Shown here: piece by piece, positions 43,808-52,583 of the stretch
How the letters are laid out: each line of letters opens with the position of its first letter
Position numbering within the stretch: the first letter of the stretch is position 1
NCBI RefSeq assembly: GCF_013031405.1
Contig: NZ_WPZY01000003.1
Span: forward strand, 399,287-463,286
Reading direction: 5' to 3'
Source of the DNA: Ruegeria sp. HKCCD8929
GTDB taxonomy: Bacteria; Pseudomonadota; Alphaproteobacteria; Rhodobacterales; Rhodobacteraceae
DNA length: 64,000 nucleotides
The notes under the pieces: model-generated
Seen by the model: only the letters and a program-made list of their open reading frames with translations
What the model was told of the DNA's origin: nothing
The model's database searches: none
Program-made: the position numbers and the translations under genes

Positions 43808-44727
43808 TGGACCTATCCGCAATCAATCCAGTTCTGCTGGTAGCCTCGCTGATGGTGGCTGCCACCCCTCTCCTGCTGGCCGCCATTGGCGAGTTGGTGG
43901 TGGAAAAGGCCGGGGTCCTGAACCTCGGCGTCGAGGGCATGATGATCGTGGGCGCCATCAGCGGTTTTGCCATATCGGTTGAGACCGGCTCACCCTGGCT
44001 GGGGTTCATCGCCTCGGCCATCGGTGGCGCTGTGCTGTCGCTGCTTTTCGTGCTGCTGACGCAAGTGGCGCTGGCCAATCAGGTGGCGAGCGGTCTGGCG
44101 CTGACGCTGTTTGGTCTGGGCCTCAGCGCCCTGATGGGGCAGAGCTATGTGGGCATCAAGCCGCCGCAGATGGGCAAGCTGGATATTCCGGTGATCAGCG
44201 ATCTGCCGGTGGTCGGGCCGGTTCTGTTTTCCCATGACCCGATCCTCTATCTCGGCATCGCGCTGACCGCCGCCGTGTGGGCCCTGCTGAAATACACCCG
44301 CGTGGGTCTAGTCTTGCGCGCGGTCGGCGAAAACCACGATGCCGCCCACGCGCTGGGTTACAAGGTGATCCGCATCCGGATCATGGCGATCCTGTTCGGC
44401 GGCGCCTGTGCCGGTCTGGGCGGGGCCTATATCAGCCTGATCCGCGTGCCGCAGTGGACCGAGGGCATGACCGCCGGTGTCGGCTGGATCGCCCTGGCGC
44501 TAGTGGTGTTTGCCAGCTGGAAACCGTGGCGTGCCCTGCTGGGTGCCTATCTTTTCGGCGGAGTGACCGTGGTGCAGCTCAATCTGCAGGCGGCAGGCGT
44601 TGCCATTCCCGTCGAGTATCTGGCAATGTCGCCCTACATCATCACGATCCTTGTGCTTGTGATCCTTTCGGCCGACAAGAGCAGCGCGCCTGCGTCGCTT
44701 GGCCGGACCTTCCATGCCTCGCACTAG
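43807..44727 (+). CDS. BMP-type ABC transporter, permease 2
   Basis: A 306-residue permease with about nine hydrophobic helices. It includes TPLLLAAIGELVVEKAGVLNLGVEGMM, the typical start of the second BMP-transporter permease, SGLALTLFGLGLSALMGQSYVGIK in the middle, and KVIRIRIMAILFGGACAGLGG near the coupling region. The ATG at 43807 overlaps the upstream stop. It pairs with the 42429 permease to make the membrane channel. Confidence 0.92.
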   Translation: MDLSAINPVLLVASLMVAATPLLLAAIGELVVEKAGVLNLGVEGMMIVGAISGFAISVETGSPWLGFIASAIGGAVLSLLFVLLTQVALANQVASGLALTLFGLGLSALMGQSYVGIKPPQMGKLDIPVISDLPVVGPVLFSHDPILYLGIALTAAVWALLKYTRVGLVLRAVGENHDAAHALGYKVIRIRIMAILFGGACAGLGGAYISLIRVPQWTEGMTAGVGWIALALVVFASWKPWRALLGAYLFGGVTVVQLNLQAAGVAIPVEYLAMSPYIITILVLVILSADKSSAPASLGRTFHASH

Positions 44728-44762
44728 ACGAGGGAAATTGTACCAACCTGGGGAGTAACCTG

Positions 44763-45836
44763 ATGAAATTCAATTCACTTCTGGCAACGGCCGCAATGGT
44801 GATCGGTCTGGCGACCGGCGCCGTGGCACAGGACAAGACCAAGGTCGGTTTTGTCTATGTCGGCCCCGTCGGCGACGGCGGCTGGACCTATGAACACGAC
44901 AAGGGCCGTCAGGCCGTCGAGGAGCATTTCGGCGACAAGGTCGAGACCGTCTTCGTCGAATCCGTGCCCGAAGGCCCGGATGCCGAGCGTGTAATGACCC
45001 AGATGGCGCTGGAGGGCGCGGACCTGATCTTTACGACCTCGTTCGGCTACATGGACCCGACCATCAACGTGGCCAAGAAGTTCCCGAACGTGAAGTTCGA
45101 GCATGCCACCGGTTACAAGACCGCACCCAACGTGTCGGTCTATTCAGCCCGCTTCTATGAAGGCCGCGCAGTGCAGGGTCATATCGCGGGCAAGATGACT
45201 GAGTCGAACGTCATCGGTTATATCGGCTCGTACCCGATCCCCGAAGTGATCCGGGGCATCAACTCGGCCTATATCCACGCCAAGAAGGTCAACCCGGATG
45301 TGCAGTTCAAGATCGTCTGGGCCTACACCTGGTTCGACCCGGCGAAAGAGGCCGATGCGGCCAAGGTGCTGATCGAACAGGGCGCCGACGTGATCCTGCA
45401 GCACACCGACTCGACCGCGCCTCAGGCCGCGGCGCAGACAGCGGGCAATGTGATCACCTTCGGTCAGGCCTCGGACATGAGCGAATATGCCCCCAAACCG
45501 CGCGTTAGCTCGATCATCGACAACTGGGCACCCTACTATGTCGCCCGCACGCAGGCGGTCATGGATGGCAACTGGGAGACCGTGAACACCTGGGACGGTA
45601 TCGCCCAGGGTATGGTTGAAATCGGCGAGATTTCGGACGCGGTTCCGGCGGATGTCAAAGAAGAGGCGCTGGCGCTGAAAGCGTCGATCGCCGATGGCAG
45701 CTATCACCCTTTCACCGGCCCGCTGAAAAAGCAGGACGGCAGCGATTGGCTCGGCGAGGGTGAGACCGCCGATGACGGCACGCTGGCGGGCATGAACTTC
45801 TACGTCGAAGGGCTGGAAGGCGATATCCCGCAGTAA
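44763..45836 (+). CDS. BMP family substrate-binding lipoprotein-like protein
   Basis: A 357-residue periplasmic binding protein (BMP/PnrA type) that delivers nucleosides or purines to the permeases. A signal peptide of about 22 residues ends at AVAQ; no lipobox Cys is visible, so it is probably soluble and not lipid-anchored. Family segments: KVGFVYVGPVGDGGW, RVMTQMALEGADLIFTTSFGY, YSARFYEGR, GYIGSYPIPEVIRGIN and AWTYTWFD-like AYTWFDPAKEADA. A GGGGAGT ribosome-binding site precedes the ATG. It is last in the xdh-transporter transcript, just before a strong terminator. Confidence 0.93.
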   Translation: MKFNSLLATAAMVIGLATGAVAQDKTKVGFVYVGPVGDGGWTYEHDKGRQAVEEHFGDKVETVFVESVPEGPDAERVMTQMALEGADLIFTTSFGYMDPTINVAKKFPNVKFEHATGYKTAPNVSVYSARFYEGRAVQGHIAGKMTESNVIGYIGSYPIPEVIRGINSAYIHAKKVNPDVQFKIVWAYTWFDPAKEADAAKVLIEQGADVILQHTDSTAPQAAAQTAGNVITFGQASDMSEYAPKPRVSSIIDNWAPYYVARTQAVMDGNWETVNTWDGIAQGMVEIGEISDAVPADVKEEALALKASIADGSYHPFTGPLKKQDGSDWLGEGETADDGTLAGMNFYVEGLEGDIPQ

Positions 45837-45857
45837 ACCTGCGAAACGCTTGGATAC

Positions 45858-45885
45858 AAAGACCCCGCGGCGGCGGGGTCTTTTC
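45858..45885 (+). terminator. strong rho-independent terminator of the xdh-ABC transcript
   Basis: GACCCCGC (45861-45868) pairs with GCGGGGTC (45873-45880) across a GGCG loop, followed immediately by TTTTCTTT (45881-45888). It comes 21 bp after the BMP stop and has all features of an intrinsic terminator. Confidence 0.9.
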
Positions 45886-45886
45886 T

Positions 45887-46828
45887 TTATGAGGTGGCTT
45901 CGGCTCCATATTCTGGCGATGTTCTTGCCTCAAGCAAGTTGGGCACCAACCGCTCGCTGAATCCGGCGAGAAGGCAGACGAAGGACAACCAGTAGGGGTT
46001 GATGCCCACGGTCGAGGGTGGAAGGTTGCCCGATCCGGTCAGCAGGTCGCGCAGAACGCCTGACTGGAAGCCAAAATACAGGATCAGTGCCCCCAACGCT
46101 CCGACAATGACCCTCTGGAAAGCGTAGACCCAGTGCATGTACTGGGTGACCGATGGATCGACAGCCATACTTTGTAGCCGGACAGTTGTTGAAAACAATG
46201 CGCCGACGCTACCCATCATGATGGCGAGGCTGATCTCCTGAAAGTTGAAGCCAAACTTCGACACGTAGTCCGACTGCAACAAAACCATGCTGGCAAGAAT
46301 GATCAAAAGCACAAGCACGATGTTGACCAGCAGGTGGGCAACCCGCCCCCGGTTGCTGATGCGCGCGGCCAGCCGGTCCAGAAGTTCAGCCAGCGATGCC
46401 TCGGCCTGCTCGACTTGACCCAGCAGTGCCTGAGCGATGCATCTGGCCAGTTCGCGTTCGTAGTACACGAGATTCTCGTGCGAGGTTTTGTTGATGAATA
46501 TCTTGCTGATGAACGGGATAAATGGCGGCTCAAGGATCTGGATCAGGTGGTTGAACTCGGCAATGCCTGATCCGAGCTCAAGATAGGCTAGTTTCTGGGT
46601 GCGGGCCTCTGTCGGCACATCTGAGAAGAAGGGTGATATTCCGTTGGTGGTTTTGTAGATCTTGAACTCGTTTACCGCCCATAGAATCTCTAAGACCATA
46701 CGTCCGCGCGGGTCGGCCGCGCCAACCTGCAGATCGGCCATCCGGAACTCCATCGGCGGATAGTTATCTGGGTCCAATGGCTCGGTGGGTGCGGATTGAC
46801 CTTTGGTATGGGGTTCGGAATGGCCCAT
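45887..46828 (-). CDS. integral membrane protein of unknown function
   Basis: A 313-residue protein. The N-terminal 160 residues are soluble and partly helical (a long QVEQAEASLAELLDRL helix), followed by hydrophobic segments around VAHLLVNIVLVLLIILASMVLL, IMMGSVGALFSTTV, VIVGALGALILYFGF and YWLSFVCLLAGF. ATG 46828 is chosen because of a GGGAG site upstream; a longer start at 46885 is possible. No conserved domain is recognised. Codon use is somewhat more AT-rich than in its neighbours, which may indicate transfer. It ends in the terminator region of the ABC operon (convergent). Confidence 0.68.
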   Translation of the reverse strand: MGHSEPHTKGQSAPTEPLDPDNYPPMEFRMADLQVGAADPRGRMVLEILWAVNEFKIYKTTNGISPFFSDVPTEARTQKLAYLELGSGIAEFNHLIQILEPPFIPFISKIFINKTSHENLVYYERELARCIAQALLGQVEQAEASLAELLDRLAARISNRGRVAHLLVNIVLVLLIILASMVLLQSDYVSKFGFNFQEISLAIMMGSVGALFSTTVRLQSMAVDPSVTQYMHWVYAFQRVIVGALGALILYFGFQSGVLRDLLTGSGNLPPSTVGINPYWLSFVCLLAGFSERLVPNLLEARTSPEYGAEATS

Positions 46829-46942
46829 GAATGCACTCCCAGAAACGAGCTTCGGAAAATGCGTTTGGTCTTTCCAGCGTAACACGCGAAAGGTGTTTTA
46901 CAAAACGCGCCGCTCATCTATTTGGGGTCTGGCGGAGCCCAC

Positions 46943-47554
46943 CTATTCGGGCCCGAACACCTGCATCGCCAGCAGAATGCGGGAAACGGCGGTGACAAGG
47001 CAGAGCGCGCCGAACACCCAGGCCAGAACCGAGAACCACGCAGGCCATAGGCAAAGCGCCACGAAGAACGCGATGGTCTCGGCCCCTTCCAACAGACCGC
47101 CGGTGAAATAGAGCGTCTTGACCCCATGGCGCCGCGACTTCATCCCGTGACGCTCGGCCAGAACCGCATAGCCCAGAAAGCTCGCACCATTCACGTAGAA
47201 TGCGGTCAGCAGGAAAGCCCCCGCTGCGCCGTTGGCTGCAGGATCGAGCCAGACAAAGGCCATCGGCACCGCCCCGTAAAAGGCAAAGTCGCAAGTGATG
47301 TCCAGATATCCGCCGAACGAGCTGGGCTGTGTCACCCGCGCCACTGCCCCATCCAGCCCGTCGGCCAGACGCGAGAGCAGCAGCGGCAGTAGCGCCCAGC
47401 CGGTCAGCCCCAGCGCGATAAGCAACGCAGAGGTTAAACCTGCGGCCAGCCCGGCCAGCGTCACCTGATTGGCGCTGACGCCCCAACCGGCCAGCATGCG
47501 GCCTTGCGCCTGCAAGGGCGGGTCGATGATGGGGCGGAGCATGGCGTCGAACAT
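46943..47554 (-). CDS. CDP-alcohol phosphatidyltransferase family protein
   Basis: A 203-residue membrane enzyme that transfers a phosphatidyl group from CDP-diacylglycerol to an alcohol. The family motif is present as DGLDGAVARVT followed by GGYLDITCDF, with the four Asp residues that bind Mg2+; spacing from Arg to the third Asp is one residue shorter than in PgsA/PssA. About six membrane helices surround it. The ATG at 47554 is preferred to a TTG at 47590. Substrate is not known (phosphatidylglycerol, serine or inositol-type synthases are alternatives). Confidence 0.83.
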   Translation of the reverse strand: MFDAMLRPIIDPPLQAQGRMLAGWGVSANQVTLAGLAAGLTSALLIALGLTGWALLPLLLSRLADGLDGAVARVTQPSSFGGYLDITCDFAFYGAVPMAFVWLDPAANGAAGAFLLTAFYVNGASFLGYAVLAERHGMKSRRHGVKTLYFTGGLLEGAETIAFFVALCLWPAWFSVLAWVFGALCLVTAVSRILLAMQVFGPE

Positions 47555-47614
47555 GGCGCTACCTAACCCGAGCCGAGGGTCGGCTTCCAATCACGAATTG
47601 ATCAGCCACGCCCG

Positions 47615-48847
47615 TCAGTGCCCGCTGAACACCAGCGTCTGGACCGGCATCAACAGCAGCCGCAGACGCAGCCCCGCCGCGTGAACCACGCCGATCGTGT
47701 CCACCACATGCAGTAAGATCCGCCGGCCCGTGCCCAGCTCTTCATGCTCCAGCCTGTGGTGGTTGGAGGTGTAGACATTGGCCAGACAGTTGCTGCCCGG
47801 CGGCAGCGCATCGGCCATGCCGTCGTAAAGCGGTTCGAGATAGACCAGGATCGAACCCGGCGGGGGGCTGTTCTGCGGCTCAAGCAGTTGATCCGAGGGG
47901 CGGATCTGCCCCGACGGGATTACATCCTGTACCGCAACGACGACCATCGGAACCACGGTGAACGGCTTGGTCATGCAGCCGATCTCGGCAACCATGCCGG
48001 GGCGGATGACCTGCGCCGAAAGCTGATTGAAACCCGCCTGAAACCGCTGCCGTCCCGAGAAGCTGGGCACCAGAATGCCAGCCGGGCGCAGCAAGGGGCT
48101 GACATAATCGCCCACCTGCAACGAGAACTGTTCGATCCGCCCTTCGACACCCGCAACGATCAGCGTCTTGTCCAGTTCCGCCTCGGCCTGCTCCAGCTGC
48201 GCCTCGGCGCTGGCATGCTGCGCCGGGATCAGGACGTCAATCTGCTGCTGTACCGCCGCCTCATTCGCGCGCGCGGCATCCAGACGCCCGGTCCGTTCTT
48301 TCACCAGGTTTTCCAAACGTTCGATCTCGGTCAGGCGCACAGCGCTCGAACCTTTCTCGCGCAGTTCCTGATTTCGGGCGAGATCCTCATTGGCCTGCGC
48401 CAGCGAGGCCTCGGCCTGCACAACACCCGCCCGGGCCGCCGCCAGATCGGTTTCGGCAACCTTCATCGAGGCATCAACCTCGGCCAGATTGGCCTTGGCC
48501 GTCTCGACCGCAGCCTTCTGCGATAGACCGTCGAGACGGAAGATCGGATCTCCCGCCTGAACCTGCTGATTGTTCTCGACATAGATCTCAGCCACGCGTC
48601 CCCCGACCTGCGGCAGGATCGTCACCGTGCGGAAATAGGACGTCACCGAAGCCGTTGCCGGATGAAAATAGAACAGGGTCGTAATCACCGTGATCGCTGC
48701 CATCGCACAGGTGGTCAGCCCCCAGCGAAGTTCGTACCACATCGTGAAAAAGGTGATCTCATGCCCGATCCGCTTACCCTGCACATAACGGCGGAACAGG
48801 AAGTCGGGCAGAATGGTGAAGAGGGCGCAGATCAGTGTCTCCAGCAT
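47615..48847 (-). CDS. HlyD family membrane-fusion protein with N-terminal membrane segment
   Basis: A 410-residue periplasmic adaptor. Its first 60 residues form a membrane-spanning region (LPDFLFRRYVQGKRIGHEITFF, then TTCAMAAITVITTLFYF). The HlyD core follows: TVTILPQVGGRVAEIYVENNQQVQAGDPIFRLD for the lipoyl half, a long coiled-coil hairpin rich in Ala, Glu and Arg (about 120-220), and the second barrel with KTLIVAGVEGRIEQFSLQVGDYVSP. It lies 3 bp after the DUF3302 gene. No inner-membrane pump or outer-membrane factor is adjacent, so its transport partner is unknown. E. coli YiaV/YibH are similar pairs. Confidence 0.86.
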   Translation of the reverse strand: MLETLICALFTILPDFLFRRYVQGKRIGHEITFFTMWYELRWGLTTCAMAAITVITTLFYFHPATASVTSYFRTVTILPQVGGRVAEIYVENNQQVQAGDPIFRLDGLSQKAAVETAKANLAEVDASMKVAETDLAAARAGVVQAEASLAQANEDLARNQELREKGSSAVRLTEIERLENLVKERTGRLDAARANEAAVQQQIDVLIPAQHASAEAQLEQAEAELDKTLIVAGVEGRIEQFSLQVGDYVSPLLRPAGILVPSFSGRQRFQAGFNQLSAQVIRPGMVAEIGCMTKPFTVVPMVVVAVQDVIPSGQIRPSDQLLEPQNSPPPGSILVYLEPLYDGMADALPPGSNCLANVYTSNHHRLEHEELGTGRRILLHVVDTIGVVHAAGLRLRLLLMPVQTLVFSGH

Positions 48848-48850
48848 TGC

Positions 48851-49303
48851 TCAGTGCCCCTTCGCTTCGGCGTCTGCTTCGGTCTCTGCCTTAGCCTCCA
48901 CTTCGAGTGGGACGGCTTCCGGTTCAACTGCCTCCCGCTCTGTCGTGGCCTGATTTCCCTGCGCGGCAAGCGCCGAAAGCGAGGTCGCCATGGACCGGAT
49001 CGGGCTGAGGTAATCAGGAATGCGGAACCCGGCCACGAGGATTGCTATGACCCAGAAAATATTATTGTGGGTGAACAGCGCCAGAAGGGCCAGAATGCCC
49101 ACGAATTGGAACTGCGAATGGTTCGACTTGTGCGCCATGCGCTCGGGTAGCGCGTGCAATGTGAAATAGCCGACCCCCAGAAGCACGATCAAGACGACGG
49201 TAAATATCACCATGAAGTTGAACAGATAATCGGACCCGTCCGCCGCTGTCACGTATGCAGGTATGTGCCCCGTCGCCATCGGGTGTAAGGCGGCTGTGTC
49301 CAT
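48851..49303 (-). CDS. DUF3302 membrane protein (YiaW-like)
   Basis: A 150-residue inner-membrane protein with two helices (FNFMVIFTVVLIVLLGVGYF and VGILALLALFTHNNIFWVIAIL) separated by the conserved-looking HALPERMAHKSNHSQ loop, resembling DUF3302 proteins such as E. coli YiaW. The C-terminal tail is acidic and repetitive (AKAETEADAEAKGH). Start ATG 49303 follows GGAGCGAGAG; ATG 49315 is possible. It is paired with the HlyD gene 3 bp downstream, as in YiaW/YiaV. Confidence 0.76.
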   Translation of the reverse strand: MDTAALHPMATGHIPAYVTAADGSDYLFNFMVIFTVVLIVLLGVGYFTLHALPERMAHKSNHSQFQFVGILALLALFTHNNIFWVIAILVAGFRIPDYLSPIRSMATSLSALAAQGNQATTEREAVEPEAVPLEVEAKAETEADAEAKGH

Positions 49304-49431
49304 CTCTCGCTCCATCTTCGGCCCTTTTGCGGGCTTTGGGCCACTATGCGTGCCCAAGCCAGAGCGGGCAAGTTTCCTGTGGGCCTCTGTTGGCTCTTTT
49401 CGCCGCGCCGGGGGCGTGCAATTCTCCGCCC

Positions 49432-50370
49432 ATGATTTGCAGATTGACCAGCCCCAACGGCACGCCAGCCAGTTCGTTCGCCTTTGGCACCATGCAGTTC
49501 GGCGGCCGCGCCGATGCGGCGCAGAGCCGGGCCATGTACGATGCGTGCCGGGCGGCGGGCATTACCCATTTCGATACCGCGCATGCCTATACAGATGGCT
49601 ATTCCGAGACGCTGCTGGGCGGGATGATCGGCGCCGAACGCGACCGCGTGCTGGTCGCTACCAAGGTCGGCTATCAGGGCGGTGCGGGGGCCGCGAATAT
49701 GCGGGCGCAGTTCGATGCCTCTCGGCGGCGGCTGGGGCTGGATGCGGTGGACATCCTCTATCTCCACCGGTTCGACCCGGAAACCGATCTAGCCGAGACC
49801 ATGGCGTGTTTTGCCAAACTGAAGCAGGCCGGGCAGGTCCGCTATGTGGGCCTGTCGAATTTCGCCGCCTGGCAGGTGATGAAGGCGGTGGCGATTGCCG
49901 CCCGGTTCGATCTGCGCATCGACATCCTGCAACCGATGTACAGCCTGGTGAAGCGTCAGGCCGAGGTCGAGATCCTGCCGATGTGCGCCGATCAGGGCAT
50001 CGCGGTGGCGCCCTATTCTCCGCTGGGGGGTGGGTTGCTGACCGGCAAATACACCCGGGGCGGCGTCGGGCGGCTAAGCGAGGACAGCCGGTATGCCGCG
50101 CGCTATGGGCAGGAGTGGATGGCGGGTACTGCTGCGGCGTTGGCGGAACTGGCTGATGAGCTGGGTACCTCCCCCGCCACGCTGGCGGTGGCGTGGGTTG
50201 CGGCCCATCCGTGCCAGCCCATGCCGATCATCTCGAGCCGCGGCGCTGAGCAGATCGCGCCGTCGCTGGCGGCGCTGGATTATGACCTGACGCCAGAGCT
50301 CCACAACCGGATCGCGGCGCTCAGCCCAACACCGCCCCCTGCAACTGACCGTCTTGAGGAGCGGACATGA
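49432..50370 (+). CDS. aldo/keto reductase
   Basis: A 312-residue TIM-barrel oxidoreductase using NADPH. The catalytic tetrad is visible: Asp in FDTAHAY with the Tyr, Lys in ATKVGYQG, and His in LYLHRFDPE. SNFAAWQVMKA, APYSPLGGGLLTG and the C-terminal PIISSRG segment fit the family. It is the first gene of a short operon with an FAD oxidoreductase (4-bp overlap) and a methyltransferase (4-bp overlap). Substrate unknown. Confidence 0.92.
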   Translation: MICRLTSPNGTPASSFAFGTMQFGGRADAAQSRAMYDACRAAGITHFDTAHAYTDGYSETLLGGMIGAERDRVLVATKVGYQGGAGAANMRAQFDASRRRLGLDAVDILYLHRFDPETDLAETMACFAKLKQAGQVRYVGLSNFAAWQVMKAVAIAARFDLRIDILQPMYSLVKRQAEVEILPMCADQGIAVAPYSPLGGGLLTGKYTRGGVGRLSEDSRYAARYGQEWMAGTAAALAELADELGTSPATLAVAWVAAHPCQPMPIISSRGAEQIAPSLAALDYDLTPELHNRIAALSPTPPPATDRLEERT

Positions 50371-51440
50371 TCGACTTTCTGATTATCGGCGGCGGCATCG
50401 CCGGGTTGAGCGTGGGCGCGCATCTGTCCACGCATGGCTCGGTCACCGTGCTCGAGGCCGAGGATGCGCTGGGGTATCACGCGTCGGGCCGCTCGGCGGC
50501 CTTGTTCGAGCAGAATTACGGCCTGCCGCCCACCGTGGCGCTGAGTCGGGCCAGTGCGAACTATCACCAGACCGCCAATGGTGGCTATCTCAGCCCCCGG
50601 GGGCTGCTGTTGATCGGTGGACCGGACCAGAGTGCCTCCTTCAGGGCGGATGTACGTGATCTTGGCATGCACGAGATCACCTTTGACGAGGCCCGCGCCC
50701 GCATCCCCATTCTGAACCCCGACGCCGTGGCCTTTGCCGCCTATCACGAGGATGCGCAGGACATCGACACCGACAGGATGCTGCAGGATTTCGCGCGCGA
50801 GATCCGCTCCAATGCCGGGCAGGTTCTAACCAAGCGACGAGTGACAGGCATCACCAAGGAGCAGCGCTGGCAGGTCGAGGCGGGCGAGATGTTCGAGGCC
50901 CGCAACCTTGTCAACGCCGCAGGCGCCTGGGCGGATCAGGTAGCGCAGATGGCCGGGATTGCGCCCATCGGAATCACCCCGTGCCGCCGGTCGATGGCCC
51001 GCCTGCCCGCGCCGGGCGGTCATGACGTATCGGGCTGGCCAATGATGCTGGGTGTCGGCGAAAGCTGGTATGCGAAACCGGATGCGGGCAAGCTGCTGGT
51101 CTCGCCCGCCGATGCCGACCCGGTCGAGCCACATGACGTCTATGCCGACGACATGGTGCTGGCCGAGGGGTTGGCGCGCTATGAAGAATATGTGACCGAG
51201 CCGGTGACACGGGTCGAAACCAACTGGGCCGGGCTGCGCAGTTTCGCCCCCGACAAGACGCTTGTGCTGGGTCCTGACCCTGATCAGCCGTCCTTTGTCT
51301 GGGTCGCAGGCCAGGGTGGATACGGGTTTCAGACCGCCCCCGCTGCCGGGCAACTGGTGGCGGATCTTGTGACCGGCACCGCGCCGGAACTGGCGCCGGA
51401 CATGGTCGCTGCCCTGCGGCCAGAAAGGCTGCGCCGATGA
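50367..51440 (+). CDS. FAD-dependent oxidoreductase (D-amino-acid dehydrogenase/DAO-like)
   Basis: A 357-residue flavoprotein. The FAD Rossmann motif is IIGGGIAGLSVGAHL at the N terminus; NAAGAWADQV lies in the substrate half, and GQGGYGFQTAPAAG near the C terminus is typical of the DAO fold. It could oxidise an amino acid or amine; no covalent-flavin His is obvious. It overlaps the aldo/keto reductase and the methyltransferase genes by 4 bp each. Confidence 0.9.
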   Translation: MIDFLIIGGGIAGLSVGAHLSTHGSVTVLEAEDALGYHASGRSAALFEQNYGLPPTVALSRASANYHQTANGGYLSPRGLLLIGGPDQSASFRADVRDLGMHEITFDEARARIPILNPDAVAFAAYHEDAQDIDTDRMLQDFAREIRSNAGQVLTKRRVTGITKEQRWQVEAGEMFEARNLVNAAGAWADQVAQMAGIAPIGITPCRRSMARLPAPGGHDVSGWPMMLGVGESWYAKPDAGKLLVSPADADPVEPHDVYADDMVLAEGLARYEEYVTEPVTRVETNWAGLRSFAPDKTLVLGPDPDQPSFVWVAGQGGYGFQTAPAAGQLVADLVTGTAPELAPDMVAALRPERLRR

Positions 51441-52090
51441 GTAAGCGAACCCTGCCCCCCAATGCCAGCGTCGCCGAACAGGGGGACGGCGCCAAGCTGA
51501 TCGCCCCCGCCGCCAGCCGCAATGTGGACGTGCTCTGCGATCTGCTGGCTCAGGTCGCCCCGCAGGACGGCCGGGCGCTGGAGCTGGCAAGCGGCACCGG
51601 CCAACACGTCGTCGCCTTTGCCGCTCGTCTGCCCGGCCTGCTCTGGCAACCGACCGAAGTGATCGCGGAGCGCATCACCAGTATCGACGCTTATGCGCAA
51701 GGTATACCCAATATCCTGCCCGCTCACACTCTGGACGCACTCCAACCCGGCTGGAGCACCGAACACACGGGTTACGACCTGATCGTGCTGATCAACCTGC
51801 TGCACCTCATTAGCTTGCCCGAGACCGAAACCCTGATCACCGAGACCGCACGAGCGCTGGCGCCCGGCGGACGGTTCGTCCTCTACGGCCCCTTCATGCG
51901 CGGCGGCCAACTGACCAGCGAGGGCGACAAGCGCTTTCACGCCGCGCTAACCATGCAGGACGCCGAAATCGGCTATAAGGACGATTTCGACATGATCGAC
52001 CTGATGCAGGCCGCGGGGCTGGAAATGGCCGAAGTCATCGAGATGCCCGCCAACAATCTCGCCCTGATCGCAGCAAAACCCCTCACCTGA
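51437..52090 (+). CDS. DUF938 SAM-dependent methyltransferase
   Basis: A 217-residue protein. The SAM-binding motif is ALELASGTGQHVVAFA at about residues 44-59, followed by LIVLINLLHLIS and GGRFVLYGPFMRGGQ, as in DUF938 methyltransferases. No substrate is known. It is the third gene of the AKR-oxidoreductase-methyltransferase operon and starts in an ATGA overlap. Confidence 0.88.
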   Translation: MSKRTLPPNASVAEQGDGAKLIAPAASRNVDVLCDLLAQVAPQDGRALELASGTGQHVVAFAARLPGLLWQPTEVIAERITSIDAYAQGIPNILPAHTLDALQPGWSTEHTGYDLIVLINLLHLISLPETETLITETARALAPGGRFVLYGPFMRGGQLTSEGDKRFHAALTMQDAEIGYKDDFDMIDLMQAAGLEMAEVIEMPANNLALIAAKPLT

Positions 52091-52164
52091 TCAAGATCAA
52101 AGTCACGGGACAAGCACCTCCTTACACATGCAGATAACGAGATGTTTGCAAGGAGACCTCATCC

Positions 52165-52503
52165 GTGATCTGGAACGATAAACTGTCCGCCACACGCGCG
52201 GGTCTGCGCAACCTAAACACGGCCATGCCGGACACGGCCCGGACCTTTGGGTCGCTCGGCAAGGCGGTCAAAAAGGGCGGCGTGCTGGACTTCAAAACCA
52301 AGGAATTCATCGCGCTCGGCATTTCGATCGGAATCCGTTGCGAGCCCTGCATCTCGTTGCACACCGAAGCGCTGGTCAAGGCAGGCGCCAACCGGGATGA
52401 GGTCGCGGATGTGCTGGGCATGTGCATCCAGATGGGTGGCGGCCCGTCGATGATGTACGCCGCCAAGGCCCTGGAATGCTTTGACGAATTGTCGAGCGCA
52501 TGA
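52165..52503 (+). CDS. AhpD/carboxymuconolactone decarboxylase-like protein
   Basis: A 112-residue all-helical protein with the redox motif RCEPCISLHTEAL, a CxxC followed by His as in AhpD/CMD peroxidase-type proteins. Start is GTG at 52165, 8 bp after an AAGGAGA site; no in-frame ATG is nearer. It lies 74 bp after the methyltransferase. Likely a small peroxide or disulfide reductase; partner unknown. Confidence 0.87.
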   Translation: MIWNDKLSATRAGLRNLNTAMPDTARTFGSLGKAVKKGGVLDFKTKEFIALGISIGIRCEPCISLHTEALVKAGANRDEVADVLGMCIQMGGGPSMMYAAKALECFDELSSA

Positions 52504-52583
52504 CCTGCGGCGATTTGGCGCCGACGGTTCGGACGAGGCTAACCGTTGAAACCAGACACCAACCGAAAAGGAAGGATTTCGAG

